Source: Cellulomonas sp. (lineage in GTDB: Bacteria > Actinomycetota > Actinomycetes > Actinomycetales > Cellulomonadaceae). From it: a stretch of DNA of 5,066 nt. The notes under the pieces were generated by a model. The model did no database searches and was not told the origin of the DNA. It saw only the letters and a list, made by a program, of their open reading frames with translations. How positions within the stretch are numbered: position 1 is the stretch's first letter; every line of letters starts with the position of its first letter. This document shows positions 4,472 to 5,066 of the stretch, piece by piece. The position numbers were made by a program, and so were the translations under genes. The stretch covers positions 1 to 5,066 of the forward strand of contig JAPSIJ010000197.1 in NCBI GenBank assembly GCA_031178805.1. Reading direction: 5' to 3'.

Positions 4472-5066
4472 ATGGGCCAGGTCATCGCCTCGGCGACCAC
4501 GTCGCTCGACGGCTTCATCGCGCGCCGGGACCACGGGGTCGACGAGCTGTTCGGGTGGTACGACGACGGCGACGTCGTGGTGGAGAACCACGGCGACCTG
4601 CCACCGTTCCGGCTGACCGAGGCCAGCGCGGCGTACTGGCTCGCCTGGCGCGAGTCCCTGGGCGCGCTGGTCGTCGGCCGCGAGCTGTTCGACCTCACCG
4701 ACGGCTGGGGCGGGCAGCACCCGCTCGGCGTGCCGTTCGTGCTGCTCACCCACCGGCCGGTGACCGGGTCCTCGGCGCTCGGGTCGCCGGACCTGGTGGT
4801 GCTGCACGAGGGGATCGGCGAGGCGGTCGCGGCCGCCCAGGAGCTCGCGGGGGACAAGGTGGTCGGCGTGGCCGCCGGGACGATCGCCTCCCAGGCGCTG
4901 CGCGCCGGGCTGCTCGACGCGGTGAACGTCGACCTGGTGCCGGTGTTCCTGGGCGAAGGGCGGCCGTACTTCACCGGGGACGTCGGCTGGCCGGCGGTGC
5001 TCGGCGACCCGACGTCGGTGGTGCGGGGGCGCCGGGTGACGCACCTGTCGTTCCCCGTGGTGCGCT
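4472..5066 (+). CDS. Dihydrofolate reductase-like / RibD C-terminal domain protein, 3' end cut by window edge
   Basis: An open frame of 198 codons running off the right edge without a stop. It is a single-domain member of the RibD-C / DHFR-like reductase fold, a family usually near 190-210 residues, so it is nearly complete. The N-terminal strand and helix read IASATTSLDGFIA (5-17), the signature of this family. VVGRELFD (67-74) and the strand FVLLTHRP (89-96) follow. The nucleotide-binding segment at about 130-160 reads VVGVAAGTIASQALRAGLLD, then VPVFLGEGRPYF (156-167). The second half of each motif matches the usual 'Q-x-L-x-AGLVDEL...PVLLGEG' pattern. The usual Gly-Gly before this helix appears as Ala-Ala-Gly. 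Related proteins reduce pterin-like or pyrimidine substrates with NADPH, but most stand-alone members have no known substrate. No riboflavin or folate gene is beside it, so neither pathway should be assumed. The family call is firm and the function is open. Confidence 0.92.
   Translation, partial: MGQVIASATTSLDGFIARRDHGVDELFGWYDDGDVVVENHGDLPPFRLTEASAAYWLAWRESLGALVVGRELFDLTDGWGGQHPLGVPFVLLTHRPVTGSSALGSPDLVVLHEGIGEAVAAAQELAGDKVVGVAAGTIASQALRAGLLDAVNVDLVPVFLGEGRPYFTGDVGWPAVLGDPTSVVRGRRVTHLSFPVVR

Noticed and set aside
4385..5044. Minus-strand open frames over the right end
   Set aside because: They mirror the RibD-C gene, whose plus-strand product has clear family motifs; the minus products are His/Arg/Pro-rich noise.
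1..5066. CRISPR arrays, tRNA or rRNA genes, insertion sequences, phage genes
   Set aside because: No spaced direct repeats, no cloverleaf or rRNA-like sequence, and no transposase, integrase or structural phage protein was seen on either strand.

Overview
The window is very GC-rich, with a strong G/C preference at third codon positions, short intergenic gaps and several probable leaderless starts. This points to a high-GC actinobacterium, and the chemoreceptor suggests a motile one. A member of Geodermatophilaceae, Cellulomonadaceae or a similar group would fit, but I cannot name the genus from sequence alone. Coding density is about 90 percent and no gap longer than about 200 bp lacks a gene.

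Layout, left to right: (1) the 3' three-quarters of a NarL/DesR-type response regulator (+, to 482). (2) A complete transmembrane methyl-accepting chemotaxis protein (-, 2151 to 487), converging on the regulator with only 4 bp between stops. (3) A 111-bp divergent regulatory gap. (4) A classical short-chain dehydrogenase/reductase (+, 2263-3057). (5) A small HTH-plus-coiled-coil protein resembling the DUF6262 / Tn554 TnpC family (-, about 3457 to 3038), whose 3' end overlaps the SDR gene by 20 bp. (6) A 202-bp divergent gap with a three-copy 7-bp tandem repeat, a 57-bp interrupted palindrome and a 12-bp GC palindrome. (7) A six-helix DUF1206 membrane protein (+, 3660-4430). (8) A RibD-C/dihydrofolate-reductase-like protein (+, 4472 to beyond the window end).

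The genes do not form one pathway. The regulator probably pairs with a histidine kinase to the left of the window. The chemoreceptor stands alone without che genes. The SDR, DUF1206 and RibD-C genes look like single housekeeping or stress units, each with its own start signal. The most unusual part is 3038-3660: an orphan transposition-accessory-like gene, with no recombinase partner in the window, beside a long palindrome that lies between two divergent genes and so is not at the 3' end of either neighbour. I found no CRISPR array, tRNA, rRNA, intact insertion sequence or phage gene. I do not see convincing evidence for a new multi-gene system.
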